Source: Letharia columbiana
Taxonomy: Eukaryota > Ascomycota > Lecanoromycetes > Lecanorales > Parmeliaceae
Reading direction: 5' to 3'
Assembly: GCF_014066305.1 (NCBI RefSeq)
Contig: NW_023501073.1
Span: 1-64,000 of the forward strand
DNA: 64,000 nt
Shown here: positions 46,624 through 57,560 of the stretch, piece by piece
Numbering within the stretch: the first letter of the stretch is position 1
Layout: the number at the start of each line of letters is the position of its first letter
Made by a program: the position numbers and the translations under genes
The notes under the pieces: model-generated
What the model saw: the letters and a program-made list of their open reading frames with translations, nothing else
Databases searched by the model: none
Told to the model about the DNA's origin: nothing

Positions 46624-47928
46624 TCAATGTCCTAAGCCTTGATTTAGATTGTTGGTGTGGTAGCGGCAATCGGTGAGGTGTTGTCCATTGCCGCGCTGCC
46701 GTATTACGCCATAATCAACCAGGCAGACCCAACAGTATTCGTGGTGGCATCTTGGGCCTGCGAGTTGATTCTATTTAGAGAATGACCATGACTATGGAGC
46801 GGATGAGCTATACTTACACCTCATATGATCACAGCCTTCAACCTTCTGACCACGAACTTCACACTTGGGGCATAGCTTTGAGTTGACTGCAAGGTATTCT
46901 TTTGCAGAGATTTCCTCGGCATTATGTTCTATGCGTTTTCTTGCAGCCTCAGTCTCAACGCAAGTCATACCAGGATGCCACAGAGTATCGCAGTTAATGC
47001 ATGTCTGACCCTTGCAAGTCTGGCAGATCATGTAGCTGTCTTGCTCGGGAAAACACTGCTGGCCCGACTGGCAGCCCGGTGAACGACACTGTTGAAATTG
47101 ACCCTCCTGGTGCTCCGATAAGAACGCTCGTAGCGAATGATTGTCGTATCTGCACCTGTCAGTTGGGAAACTCTTAGGAAATCGCTTTTGTAGATCCTAC
47201 CTCTCGAAAATTTCGGATTCGGCAAAATCTTTCACGTCATGGAAGTCTAGCCTCTCGCCACAGGTTGGGCAATCGATTTGATTCCAGACTTTGCTAGTAA
47301 ACTGTGTAGAGATCGATCTGGATAGGCAAGGTCTGCAGACATCCAGCTCGTGGCTACAAGAATTAGTGATCTTCCGGTCTGGAGAAGTTTGCGTGCTTAA
47401 GTCCTCGAAGCAGACGGCGCAGGGAGGATTAGAGGCTTCCGCGCCCGTAACATCTCGAGCCGATACAGCTTCGGGTGGCTCGTTTGTGGACCACGTAGGC
47501 TGTGCAAGCTGCTGTGCTGTCTCGTCATTGCTTGGCGTGGTAGGTGGACTCTGTTTGACTTCTGCAAGGATGCGAGTATCATGATTACCTCCCGAGGCTG
47601 TCGTCCGCAAAACAACGGGCTTCTGAGGTGGACGTGGACCACCTGCACGACCGCCACCTCCGCGACTGTAGCGCGCGATCTCCAGGCGATCGAAACGTGT
47701 GAGTCCGCGTTCCTCAACGAGTGGAGCGAGCCTACGCATCAGCTCCAGCTTTGTTAGATTCGTGCTTGCAGCAACAACACGCCCCCCCACACCGTAGAAG
47801 TGGAGAATATCCCGGATTTGTTCCATAGTCCATGAAGTGTGATGCTTGTCAAGGATAGTTCCTGGTACACCCGCTTCGCGGTACATCCGGTTGAGCACCT
47901 GGATGCTGGCGCTGCTCGAACTCGCCAT
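46624..47928 (-). CDS. RBR-type E3 ubiquitin ligase, paralogue 1
   Basis: Three exons, 47,928-47,201, 47,155-46,818 and 46,757-46,624, with 45- and 60-bp GT-AG introns, encode 399 residues. The N-terminal module (about 25-85) reads SWTMEQIRDILHFYGVGG and later RGLTRFDRLEIARY, a helical domain shared with the second RBR gene. A low-complexity linker follows, then RING1 from CAVCFEDLS to CPTCGERLDF (about 165-230). The IBR follows (CRSPGCQSGQQCFPE, CQTCKGQTCINCDTLWHPGMTC), and then RING2 (CPKCEVRGQKVEGCDHMRC, then CHHEYCWVCLVDYG). RBR ligases take ubiquitin from an E2 onto a RING2 cysteine, here the Cys of GCDHM, before passing it to the target. All three zinc modules look intact. Intron 2 splits the RING2 Cys codon in phase 1, exactly as in the paralogue at 55,481-56,985. 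Substrates are unknown. Confidence 0.88.
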
Positions 47929-48449
47929 GGTGGTCGACAGCGCAGCAGGTGTGTGATGGACAGAAGGTGAGATAAGCTATAGCTCGAGGATACTGGAACG
48001 TATGAGTGTATATCTACTCTTCAAGCCTGCATTTCACTTGTTTCACTGCCCCGTTTTCAAAGGCGAGCTAGGCTTAGGCGCGAATGCGCTTTGCTTTGTG
48101 AGGTGATGCCAAGGTGAGAATGTATTGAGATCGGCGGAGCCTTTGAACAGATCTTTAATGTCGTTCGAGATAGGAGTAGCCGCAAAGAATCTAAGATATT
48201 GAAAGTCATGTCGTTGCAAATAGCGGCGGCATGATGCGTACAATGTTTTAAGGTATTTCAGGGTCGAAACTTATTCGAACAGAGGGTGCATGCAAGTCCA
48301 CCAAGACTTCGACAACGGTCAAGAAATCAGTATGGACTCTAGAACTGTAAAGCAGTCCCAGTTTTGTTCTAAATGCGGCATATTATTGTGTTTGCCTCTC
48401 ATCGTACTCCGATCACCACGGTATACTTGAATGTGCGTTGATAGGCCTT
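47929..48449. other. Intergenic, promoter of the RBR gene
   Basis: About 520 bp between the RBR start and the 3' end of the AnmK relic. No gene was recognised. Confidence 0.55.
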
Positions 48450-48756
48450 TCACATGTAGTACTTCTCCGTCAATATGAGCTCCTCAACCATCGGCAGATC
48501 CTTCCCATTACCAAAGCCCCACGCTCTTGTCATCAACCGCCTCCACTCCTTCCCCAGCGCAACTTTTCCAGCGATGAACGGCGGCGTCAAGATATCAGAG
48601 TCGATGGGTACAGCGACCGGTCTTCCAAGTACCGCCTCCATTCCCTGCAAGGCGAAAGTCACCAGCTCCTTTCCTGGCGAAGGAACGCCGAATTCGTCGA
48701 TAGAGATGAAACAGGTATCTAGTAGCTCAGCCTGCAGGTAGTATGTGGATCATGGG

Positions 48757-50745
48757 CTTTTCATCGTATGCTGGACAGTCGCAAGGATCAAGCTCCCGAG
48801 CGTATCACGGCCTCCGAAAGGTAACGGGAGGCCACCACCTCCGGAGTATGGAAAGAATCAGAACAACATTCCTGACTGTCAGAACAAGCGACAGCGACGT
48901 GATGCTGCAGGAAGTTAAGCACGGGGACAAGCAAAGGTTCCGGGGGGGGGAGTATGAAAGTTGTGGCAATTGATTGTAATCTTCTTTCACCCTTATGAGC
49001 ATGAAGATGTTTTCAGGGGAAGGTACATGCTATTAATGACCATGGGTGTTACAGCCGCATGAAGAAGTACACTCCCCACGAGGCCTTTAAGAGGACTGAG
49101 TAGACTTTGTACACGCTTAGATCGATCAAAGCAGTCAAGTAGACCGGCCCTCGAGTTGATATAAATCGCATGTTGTAGAAGGAGTTTCTCACGTGAAGCT
49201 GTTACACCGTGAGTCCCTGCAAGACTTAGTTGAACCAACGTTTGATGATTAAGAAGGCGATGTGCCACGATTGTCAACTTCACCGACGATAAGTCGACAC
49301 GGAGAGATTAGAATATCCAATGGTCTCGGCTTATTGGAAGTGTTGATATGGGTTAAGGGTATCTAACGTAGTAAGCAGTATGACCTCCAAACGCTTCAAT
49401 CGCAAGTCCCTTCCTCGTTCCATCAAGATATGTATGTACTGCCCTCACACTGAATGCAGTGTTAGAGCAGGTTGCATACCTGCCATAATCTCGCTTTGTG
49501 TAAATGCAAAATCAAGCGCGAGCTCCACGCTTAGAAGGTTCAGCAGCTTCACGACTCAGAAGATCCTCAAAGGTCTTCTTCATCGCTTCCGAAGAGGCGA
49601 GATCGGGCGTGGGAACCAATAGACGTTTTGCTTTCTTCCTCATGTGCTCCTCATCCGCTGGAACGCTGCGCTATCGACCGCTTTTGTTCGTTTTCGATTC
49701 ATTCAACTTTCCGTTCACCTCTGTTTTGTAACCATTGACGCCGTTGATAGGACTTGGCCCAGATCTAGGGTATTCCAATTCGTGCCAGGCCACTTGAGTA
49801 GCCTTCTTTGTCTATTCAACTGTCTGTTCAGGCTGGCCGCTGATAATTCTGTCAGGTCGGATTTGTCCACCCATCCATCGTCACTCTGGCATCCTGATTG
49901 GTTGTACTTGAGAAGTGAATGACTCGAATTGAGCAATGCAATACAATGTGGGGTCTTTGTTTCTGACTTGAGGAGGCATATTCTCAGGCCATACACGGCA
50001 GCATTTGATCCAGCCGGACTCGATAGATTGTATGACGCTGGCGAAAGAACGATGGGATATCGAGACGTAGCGGTCTCGATGCAAAAAAGGCGCCAGAGCA
50101 ATTTTCATTCATGATACTGGTTATCGGCTGTGTACGTCTTTCACCGTAACCCCAGCGCAGCCGTCTCACAAGCCTGGATCAGCCCAAATCTGGATCTTTG
50201 CCTTCTTCTGATCCGAAGGCAGGAAAAGGCGCTTCTGGATCTCGGAGAGTCTATTACAATTCTGTCCAATAATCAGGGCCCTCGATTAGAAGTGTCCTTA
50301 AGAGAAGCGGTCGGCAACCTATTCAGCGGCAAGCAAAGTACGGGTGAGTCTCCAATAAACAAAATACTAGTGCCAAAAGCATTGCAAAAAGCTACACGCG
50401 GGGACTTCCAAGCGGCCATGTTAAGGATATGTTTGGAAAACAAGTAATCGATTCACTTCGGTTATCATAGGCGTGTGAACTGCGAGTTTCTGTTGTCCAG
50501 AAAGCCAAGACTGAAGAGAAGCACCGTCATCTGACGTCAGGAGTGAGGTATCTCTTGGACAAGGAGCCTGTCAGTCCCAGAATTTTGCTCAAAGTCCTTG
50601 GTGATAAATTACGGCCTGTCAAGCCTCAACCTCTCACGGATGTGGACGAAGGATGTGGGAAGGTGGAGGATGTAAAGAAGGTGGAGGGTGTAAGAAGGCA
50701 AACTGGTGCAAGACGATGACGGTGGTCAAGTCTCAACAGTGAATG
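48757..50745. mobile_element. About 2-kb insertion inside the AnmK relic (boundaries approximate)
   Basis: The breakpoints are inferred from the kinase pieces on either side. The insert has no recognised transposase and no obvious terminal repeats. Inside are a coding-like plus stretch (50,130-50,716, listed separately) and a minus stretch at 48,993-49,283. The latter has LLQHAIYINSRAGLLDC and SVLLHAAVT, faintly like ankyrin repeats. It could be a rearranged genomic fragment rather than a transposon. Confidence 0.4.
50130..50716 (+). pseudogene. Unrecognised coding-like fragment
   Basis: A plus frame to 50,447 reads DLGESITILSNNQGPRLEVS and then NKILVPKALQKATRGDFQ. A second frame at about 50,500-50,716 reads KHRHLTSGVRYLLDKEPVSP and then a basic C-terminus ending GARR. 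A GT-AG interval (about 50,442-50,501) could lie between them, but the frames do not join cleanly. The sequence looks like real protein (charged, amphipathic), yet I do not recognise a family and no start is evident. It lies within the insertion that splits the AnmK relic. Confidence 0.3.
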
Positions 50746-51759
50746 AATGAATGATTGCAGGGTTGAGAGAGCCTCCACCACAGATGTGGATGTCCACGGA
50801 TCTCTCGAAGGCTATCTTTGGACCAAAGGTGTGGTATTGTCGTACGATGTTCTGGGCTGTGATGCGGGTGATGGTAGCAACAGTGTCATACTTTGACGCG
50901 CCTTTGGAGACACTCGTCAATCAAAGCTTGAGCTTCTCCATCGCCGAACACTTCTTAGCCCGTCGTCTCTGGCGCGTGGTTGGTTGACACAGGGATGGTT
51001 GTCCCAAAATTTGTCAAACACCACTTGATCGACATTGCATTGACGTGCCCATTCAGCATGCTTGCCATGTTTCAGCTGACATTCGTAAAAACACCTAATG
51101 GCTGCATCGATAAACACATTTCAATGTCCGCAATCCCAGTCAATCATCTTGTGTATGCCGACTTCACTATCTGGAGGGATGAAGCAGACATTGGCAATGC
51201 CTCCGAGTATATCTGCCACTTCGTAGGGTGGTGTGAAAGAATACCGTCCAATAGTGCGACTAGGATTGCGCCTTGTCTCCCCACAGCCTTTTCGCAAGTC
51301 CTGAATTCGGTGACTGTAGTGATCCCTGTCATACCGCTGATGATAGCTCCCTCGCCATGGAGATGATCTTGAGGCCTTGCGCATAAGCAACAGTCAGATC
51401 GCCGGACCATGACTACCCATCAAATCCAGCATGTTGATGTCAATATTGTATTCTTCGCAGAAGTCTGATATGGACTGGCCGAACATTTCACCCAATTGAA
51501 TATTGAGCTGTGCCATCGCGGACGGGGTTGTAGCAGCTTCTCGAAGCATTCGAAGCACTTAATTCTTCAAATTTTCTGGTACAGATAGCTCGTCGTGCTG
51601 CGAAGCACACGTCAGTCTTTTGTGCAACTCGAAGCATCGGCGTCATACTTGGAAAATCTTCAATTCAAGGGGAGAGCTTGGAGACTGCTGCTTGGAGTGA
51701 CAAATGGCACAATCCATGCCGTCCTCAGCAGTTCCACTGTTCAGCCCAAGCACGACCAT

Positions 51760-52427
51760 GTCCAGAGAATTTCGATCACGTGTGCCATTAATGCCGTTAG
51801 AGCCCGTCGAAAGACACCCTTGAGCTTGTCAAAGGCTTTCGAGTTGTGATCCCTAACTGAAGGACCAAATGGGCTGGCCGACAAGAGGTTCTTGTCGGTA
51901 TCACACAGGGACTGATGGTAAATTGTAGGAAAAATGTCTAATCAAAGACCCGAGGAGCTATTCGTAGCTCATGGAGGCTGGCTCGGCTGGCAGGCCGCAA
52001 ATCCTGCTGCCGACGGATCGGCTCCTACCGAACTAGCTGCTCTCATGATTACTGGTCAATCCTGAGAGGGACGTGAAGCAGATTAATTTGCCTGGGATGA
52101 TCACTGACGTTGAAGATGAGGAAAGAGAAAGACCAGAGCCGCGGAGTCGGACAGCTTTCTCCGCGCCAAGCCTTCCCCTGCTCTCATTTGTTGGCCTATA
52201 CAGCCATTGGGCATACAACGGGTGCAAGTTTCATTCCCTGAAGTCTTGAGAACGGCCATGGTAATGTACGGGATCACAGGTCACCGCTGACGTCTCGAAA
52301 ATACTGCTTGAAGTCGACTCATCCAAGTGAGTGTCACCGCACACCTGCATTCTCGTGTGTAATGGCGAATTTTCAATCCACAGACCCATCGATTGGTAGA
52401 GTCTTCTTTCCCCACAGCAATGCAAGA
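51760..52427. other. Intergenic with a short open frame
   Basis: About 670 bp. A 42-codon plus frame at 51,936-52,064 (ATG, stop TGA) reads HGGWLGWQAANPAADGSAPT in its middle. It is protein-like but too short to assign. A candidate intron (GTGAGT at 52,327, pyrimidine-rich AG at 52,383 or 52,417) probably belongs to the 5' end of the ARMT1 gene. Confidence 0.4.
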
Positions 52428-53776
52428 GCTTACGGTGGACAGCAACTTCGAACAGCGGCGACCCAGAGTCATTCGCCTACTCCACTGCACGCGAGCGTTG
52501 GCCGAAGATCCTCTCCTCAGCGATCGATGAGATCGCCTCCACAATATCTGGACATAATGGCTTATCGAAGGAGGATGTGGAAGCTGGGAGGGCTATACAG
52601 GCCAAGCTGACGTCGCTGAAGACAAGTATGCTGGGAAATGCTGTGCTGGAGCCAATACCACGAGATGGGAGACCCGATACTGAAGCCTACAACGAGGAGT
52701 TCAAAACATTCAAAGACCTCAAATGGCTAGCTGCGCCTTGGCTATACACAGAGTGCTATATGTACCGCCTCATCCACACATACTTTACGCTCTCCACTCC
52801 GTTTTGGCATTCGTTCGACATGTTTGCGACCAGCAAAAGATCGTCCCTCATTGGCAGCAAGAAAGGAACGATTGAGCTGGTCAAGAGATTCCGGGCAGTG
52901 CTTCAAACTATCGCTGAAAAGCAAGCTGTGGATGAAGAGACGCAGAAGGCGATATTCGAAGAGATGGTACAGATCAGTCTTTGGGGAAATGCTACAGACC
53001 TGGCATTGCTTACATCTCTCTCAGTGGAGGAGCTGAACAGTCGACAAGGGAAAGCGGTCAGAGACAGCAATAAGGAAAACATCGTTGTTGACGATACGGA
53101 GCAAGTCTGGAGTCTTTTGTCAAGGCTACGATCATTGGGGTCTCCTAGAGACATGCACATAGTCCTAGACAATGCTGGCTTTGAGTTGCTTACGGACTTG
53201 GTCCTCGCCGGATATCTTATCGAAAGTGGCTACGCTAAGAAGATTGTGCTCCACGGCAAACGAATGCCATGGTTCGTGTCAGACGTCAACCCAGAAGACT
53301 TGAAGTACTTGATCGAGGGCTTTGCCGATGGCACGATTTACGAGGACATCAAGTCTCCAGACAAAGAGGAGCTCCAGGAAGCTGGGAAATACTGGCGAGG
53401 CCTGATCCAGTCGGGGAAAATGGAATTCCGAGCCGAGCTATTCTGGACTACGCAACATCCCTTCGGGCGAATGCCCGTTGTGGAACCTGCTTTGTTCGAG
53501 GACCTTGCTGATGCTGATCTTGTGGTATACAAAGGGGATCTCAACTACAGGAAGCTCACCTACGACGGCATGTGGCCACATTCAACACCGTTCAGCGAAG
53601 CCCTCGGACCTCTTGCCAAGAAACACGACGGCCAAGGGGTCAGAAGTTTGGTACTGCGGACCGCCAAGGCCGATGTCTGTGTAGGACTCAAGCCAGGTCA
53701 GGACGCGAACTTTGAGGAGGGTTGGACGCGGCATGGGAAGTACGCAATGGTGAGCTACTGGGATGCTAAGCCATAA
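52428..53776 (+). CDS. ARMT1/DUF89 damage-control phosphatase family protein (5' end unresolved)
   Basis: One long plus exon to stop 53,776. The family start GDPESFAYSTARERWPKIL lies at about 52,460 and runs in frame into KLTSLKTSMLGNAVLEPIP, LKWLAAPWLYTECYMYRLIH and WHSFDMFATSK. Then come the metal-site block MHIVLDNAGFELLTDLVLA (about 53,155), VVYKGDLNYRKLTYDG (about 53,525) and SLVLRTAKADVCVGL near the end. DUF89 enzymes are metal-dependent phosphatases that remove damaged or excess sugar phosphates such as fructose-1-phosphate. The human member ARMT1 was also reported to methylate PCNA. Length from the first clear residue is about 440, close to normal. The initiating ATG must lie in a short upstream exon that I could not fix (no in-frame ATG just upstream). 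All catalytic blocks are intact. Confidence 0.8.
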
Positions 53777-54303
53777 CGATGCGAGTGTGAGTCTTGCCCT
53801 GCTCGAGTCGCTTTTAGCCTCAATGGCGTGGCCTGAGATTCACACCTCAGCCCACCAATTTTTGACCAGCATGGTCGCTTGCAACTTTTCACAGCAGAGT
53901 ATGATCCTATTGCTTAGTCTCCGATCTTAACCAGATCCCCCATGGTTCGGGTTTCTCTCATGCCCGTCGCCGTGCGATGTGCAAGGTGGAGCTTCGCCGG
54001 AAAGGGCCCTACTGCCCCAAAGATCCCCAATTTTACGCCTTCAAACGTGCTGTGCCCGCGGAGAGAGTGACAATTGATTCGCGCAGAGCTTGATAAACTC
54101 GTGCTATGCCATTCAGTAGATCTGCGTCAAAACTTTGTGTGGAAGCTTCAACTGAAGCTCTTGTATTCCTTCTCTTTATCTTTCTGTCAGATCGCGTTCC
54201 CTCCCGCACTCTCTGCAGGAACACTCTTTCTGAGCCCGAAAAGCATCCAATCACCTTTCTAAGGCTCGTGTGCTCTTTTGAACGCAAGCGGTAGTATCTG
54301 AGC
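53777..54303. other. Intergenic
   Basis: About 530 bp between the phosphatase gene and the transporter relic. No gene or repeat was recognised. Confidence 0.55.
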
Positions 54304-54860
54304 ATGGCTTTCTTACGCACCAAAGCGTGGACTCGTGTTCCAGGCGGCCACCACCTCCTTCTTCTACTCATCCATCGGACAAATGCTCTCGCCATCTTCT
54401 TTGAAGGCTACAGTCAAGGCTTCATTGCAGCCTTCAATGTCAGCCCCCATCTATATTAACCTCATGGGACTGTCTGCAGGAAACGCATCAGTCGTGACAC
54501 CTCAAACCAAACTCAAAGTCATCGTCGCCGTCTATCGCTTTGGATCATCCTGGGGAGGATTCCTTGCCCGCCGGTTCGCTAACAAGATTAGTCGCGTTCA
54601 CGGCCTTCAGCTTGGCTGTTTGTGGTGCACCTTGGGTCCTTTGCTCCATACATCAGCGCAGAACGGCAAATGGCAGATCTGCGCCAGAGTCATCACCGAC
54701 ATCAATGTTCCTCACTCCAATTGCATTGCTCCTACATAAAGCAGCGAGGTCTCGGATGCACACCATCAGGGAAGATTCTTTGGACGCATATTCCTGACCA
54801 ACTATATCGGCATCCCTTGCGTACTGGTTCCGATATGGCTGAACCTGTATCGTACGTCAA
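54304..54860 (+). pseudogene. Decayed MFS sugar-transporter N-terminal half
   Basis: From ATG 54,304 plus-strand pieces in shifting frames follow the start of a fungal sugar porter. They are NALAIFFEGYSQGFIAAFNV (the EGYDQG-type helix 1 motif), MGLSAGNASVVTPQTKLKVI, SSWGGFLARRFANKISRV (the G-R-x-D-x-GR-like loop, degenerate), and LLHTSAQNGKWQICARVI. A final HHQGRFFGRIFLTNYIG piece precedes about 54,860. In-frame stops occur after SPHLY and elsewhere, and the second half is missing. The missing half and frame breaks make it non-functional. It lies on the other side of the ARMT1 gene from the AnmK relic. Confidence 0.6.
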
Positions 54861-55480
54861 CCTCAGCTAACGACACTAGTCCGCTGATACAATCTACTTA
54901 GAAAGGTGGACTCCGCCATCCGCTGACGGCTACCGTTCGCCGTCAGTGCGAGCGTGTTTACGTGGGCGGTCTCGGACGATAGGGACAGTGGAGAGGGCGG
55001 CTACGAAATCTGCCCGTGCGTGAATGGGACGACAATTGCACTGCTCCACTATTGGCTTTCGAAGAAAGCAGGTGTGGCAATGGCTCACAGCGTTCATGTA
55101 TTTGCTAAGTAGGCTATGACACTATGCTTTTGCGAAGACGACACTTTTCGCTCTGGTCTTAGATACATTGAGGTGCAGGAGTGCTGGTTTCTGTAGGTAC
55201 AACTGGTGAGGAAGCTCGTCCACGCTGTGACAGTGCTTCTCTCGGCAGCTTCCGATACATCTCATGAACGGTATAGTGAACACCGAAGTGCGGCACATAA
55301 CAGGGAAGAGTCCAGTTCGTACAGCGGAACCGGAAAAAACCATGGATTCATCCGGCGTTGAATAAGAAAAAGGAGAAAGACTGTAACAGGAGTTTTGGGA
55401 CGTCTGGCGATTGAAGGTCTCCGGACTGCCCTGTTGGCTATGACTTCACAAAGCCATGACCCGACTCATTCAGGCGCTGC
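54861..55480. other. Intergenic
   Basis: About 620 bp. The expected remainder of the sugar porter is not visible. Only a short anonymous minus frame (55,122-55,343) was seen. Confidence 0.5.
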
Positions 55481-56985
55481 TCATGGATTGTTGGAGTGGT
55501 GTCTACAATATGGGGCATGATGGTGGTTCCCTTCTTCGTTGATCGGTCCGTGATCCGCAAGGCAGCGCCAACAGTACTCATAACCACAGATCTTACCTAC
55601 CACAGAGGTCAGCACAGTGCTATTACGCAGATCTTAATTTCAAAGCCTTACAGGTCATATGATCACATCCTCCTGTTTTTTGAGAAGGAGCCTGACACCC
55701 CGGGCACATCTTAGCTTGCGTCTTTAGGTATCCTGTGGTAGCTTCTTCGTGGGTTTGCTGGGCAGCTTGGCGCTCCTTTTCTTTGTTGCCGCATGAGATA
55801 CCGGGATGCATTTCGGTATCGCAAGTAATACAGGTTTTGCGATGGCATTCTTGACAATTCATGATGGTGTCCTCCGGGAAGCATTGCTGGCCGGACTTGC
55901 ATCCCGGTGTACGGCAGCGCTGAAAGTGGCTGTCAACTTGCGCTGCCTGGAAGGTGAACTCAAAGTATCTAATCAGCCCTCGCATTAGCTAGAGTGTCAC
56001 CAGTTCGGTACACTACTGTTGCTCACCTTGAAAATATGTGAGGCTCTGCAAACTTCTGGACATCACCATATTCAAGAAGCTCTTCACAAGCCGGGGTGGG
56101 GCAGCCGACGTGGGTCCACAATTTGGTCTCCAGTTGCGAAGAGATCGAAGCAGCCAGGCATGGTCTGCAAATGTTCACCTCATGCACACAAGATAACGTA
56201 GGCTGGCGTACAAGAGTCTTGACTGGGTCGAATGGATCGTAGCATATGAGACACTCATGGTTTAAAGCCTTGATGGCTTGTGGGGCTGCTGGCTCGCTTC
56301 TCGGTGGAATGGTTGTGGCTGCTCTGGTAGCTCGTGGACGAGCAAGATGGTTCAATCCCGAATGAATCGTAGATCTTTGGCGATTGGCAGATGCTGGATT
56401 TGAGCGACGAATTGGAGCTCTGCTGTTGACAGTGGCCGGTCGGTTTCCCACCACAGGGCGGCTCACAAGCAGTGGGCGGTTGGCAACCTCAGATGCGGTT
56501 AAACGTAGCCCACGAGTCCGACGTTGTCCAGTGCTGTTTGGCATACTCATTGTAGCAGTGTATTCCCGCTCTTCCTCAGACAGGGATCGCAATTCTTCCG
56601 CAAGCTCGTCCTTAGACATTCCGACGTCGCTACCATCACTGGTGCCTGAAGAGTGTTCCTCCGTTTGAGTGATGACAGGATGAGCGACAACAGGCTGAGT
56701 GATAGTGGATCGAACTGTCGGAGCTCGAATTACAGGCTTACGAGAGGGGAGGCGTGTACCGGCTTTATGAGCGTTGATGATGGTCAAGCGATCTTCACGT
56801 GTCAATCCACGCTGCGCAGCGAGCTCATTCAACAAGCCTATCAACACATTGTTGCTATCTCTTTCTCCGAAACGCACGCCGTAGTGGCTGAGAATAACGG
56901 CTAGATCTTTGCGAGTCCACTGCTTGTAGCCCAAGCCAGATGCAGCGGCAGAGCGGTCTGTTCCTGTCTGAGTCTGACTTGCCAT
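55481..56985 (-). CDS. RBR-type E3 ubiquitin ligase, paralogue 2
   Basis: Three exons, 56,985-56,027, 55,968-55,652 and 55,596-55,481, with 58- and 55-bp introns, encode 463 residues. The N-terminal helical module (KQWTRKDLAVILSHYGV and RGLTREDRLTIINAHK, residues about 22-75) matches the same module in paralogue 1. A long Arg/Ser/Pro-rich linker (about 80-240) follows. The zinc modules are RING1 (CLICYDPFDPVKT, then CVHEVNICRPCLAASIS, then CPTPACEELLEYG), IBR (CRTPGCKSGQQCFPE, then CHRKTCITCDTEMHPGISC) and RING2 (CPGCQAPSQKTGGCDHMTC, then CGYEYCWRCLADHG). The predicted catalytic Cys in GGCDHM is present. Both introns interrupt the protein at the same places and phases as in paralogue 1 (phase 2 after the RING1 region, phase 1 inside a RING2 Cys codon), which shows descent from one duplicated gene. 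Targets are unknown. Confidence 0.88.
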
Positions 56986-57560
56986 GATGAGGTTATGTTG
57001 CGAGGAGCTTGTGACTTAGAATCAAAGATCGTCAGCTGGAAGGGCCTTGTCATCAGACTCGGTCCAGAGAGAGACTCACCGCCTTGATGATTAAAGCTCA
57101 GCAAACATGCCTTGGATTCGCACACTTGTTGAATAATTGAAGAGTACTCTCAAAAAGCGGATCGAAGTGTTGATTGGAACTTGTAAAGAGGGAAATGGCG
57201 TGAGAAAGTGAGAGTAGCGCCCGTGAAAAGTAGCTGTTCTTAGCGGGCATATCACCTAATAGAAGTGAAGTGAGGTTTGGGAATTTTGGCTGAACGGGCA
57301 TTTATACTGTTCATATGTTCAATCATATGCCGTATCACCAGGCGGCAAGGTTGTTATAGTTCAATTGGCCATGTTGAATTGAGTTTCAAGTCGCCCACTG
57401 CATTCCAGAGAATGCAGTCATTTCGAAAATCACTGTGTTTCGAGACCCAGCAAAATCGTTCCAATTTGGGAGGAGGGGCACCTTGAGGCCCCAAGAGGAG
57501 ACTTCTGCAGCCTCGCGCGCCAGTTTTTGCACGACTCAGCAAACCAGTGACTCGGGCGGT
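56986..57560. other. Intergenic
   Basis: About 575 bp between the RBR start and the 3' end of the DHH gene, both on the minus strand. No gene was recognised. Confidence 0.55.

Larger units (their letters stand above)
48450..51759 (-). pseudogene. Anhydro-N-acetylmuramic acid kinase (AnmK-like) relic, split by about 2 kb
   Basis: Minus-strand pieces in order. From ATG 51,759, [18 protein letters not shown] carries the family nucleotide-binding start. Then come LNIQLGEMFGQSISDFCEEY, GSHGPAI (about 51,415) and [21 protein letters not shown] (about 51,340). ILSHHPTK and [12 protein letters not shown] (about 51,190) are next, then VFIDAAIRCF (51,115), ATITRITAQNIV (50,880) and HICGGGSLNPAII (about 50,770). 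The next expected part, YLQAELLDTCFISIDEFG and LVTFALQGMEAVLGRPVAVP, sits at 48,745-48,450. AnmK hydrolyses the anhydro ring and phosphorylates anhydro-MurNAc, a peptidoglycan breakdown product. Stops and frame changes occur in the first part, so it is not functional. The gap of 2 kb, where homologues have only a few residues between NPAI and YLQAE, shows an insertion. Confidence 0.75.

Noticed and set aside
48993..49283. Ankyrin-repeat piece of the NLR relic
   Set aside because: Only a faint resemblance over about 60 residues, and separated from the NLR relic by the RBR gene.
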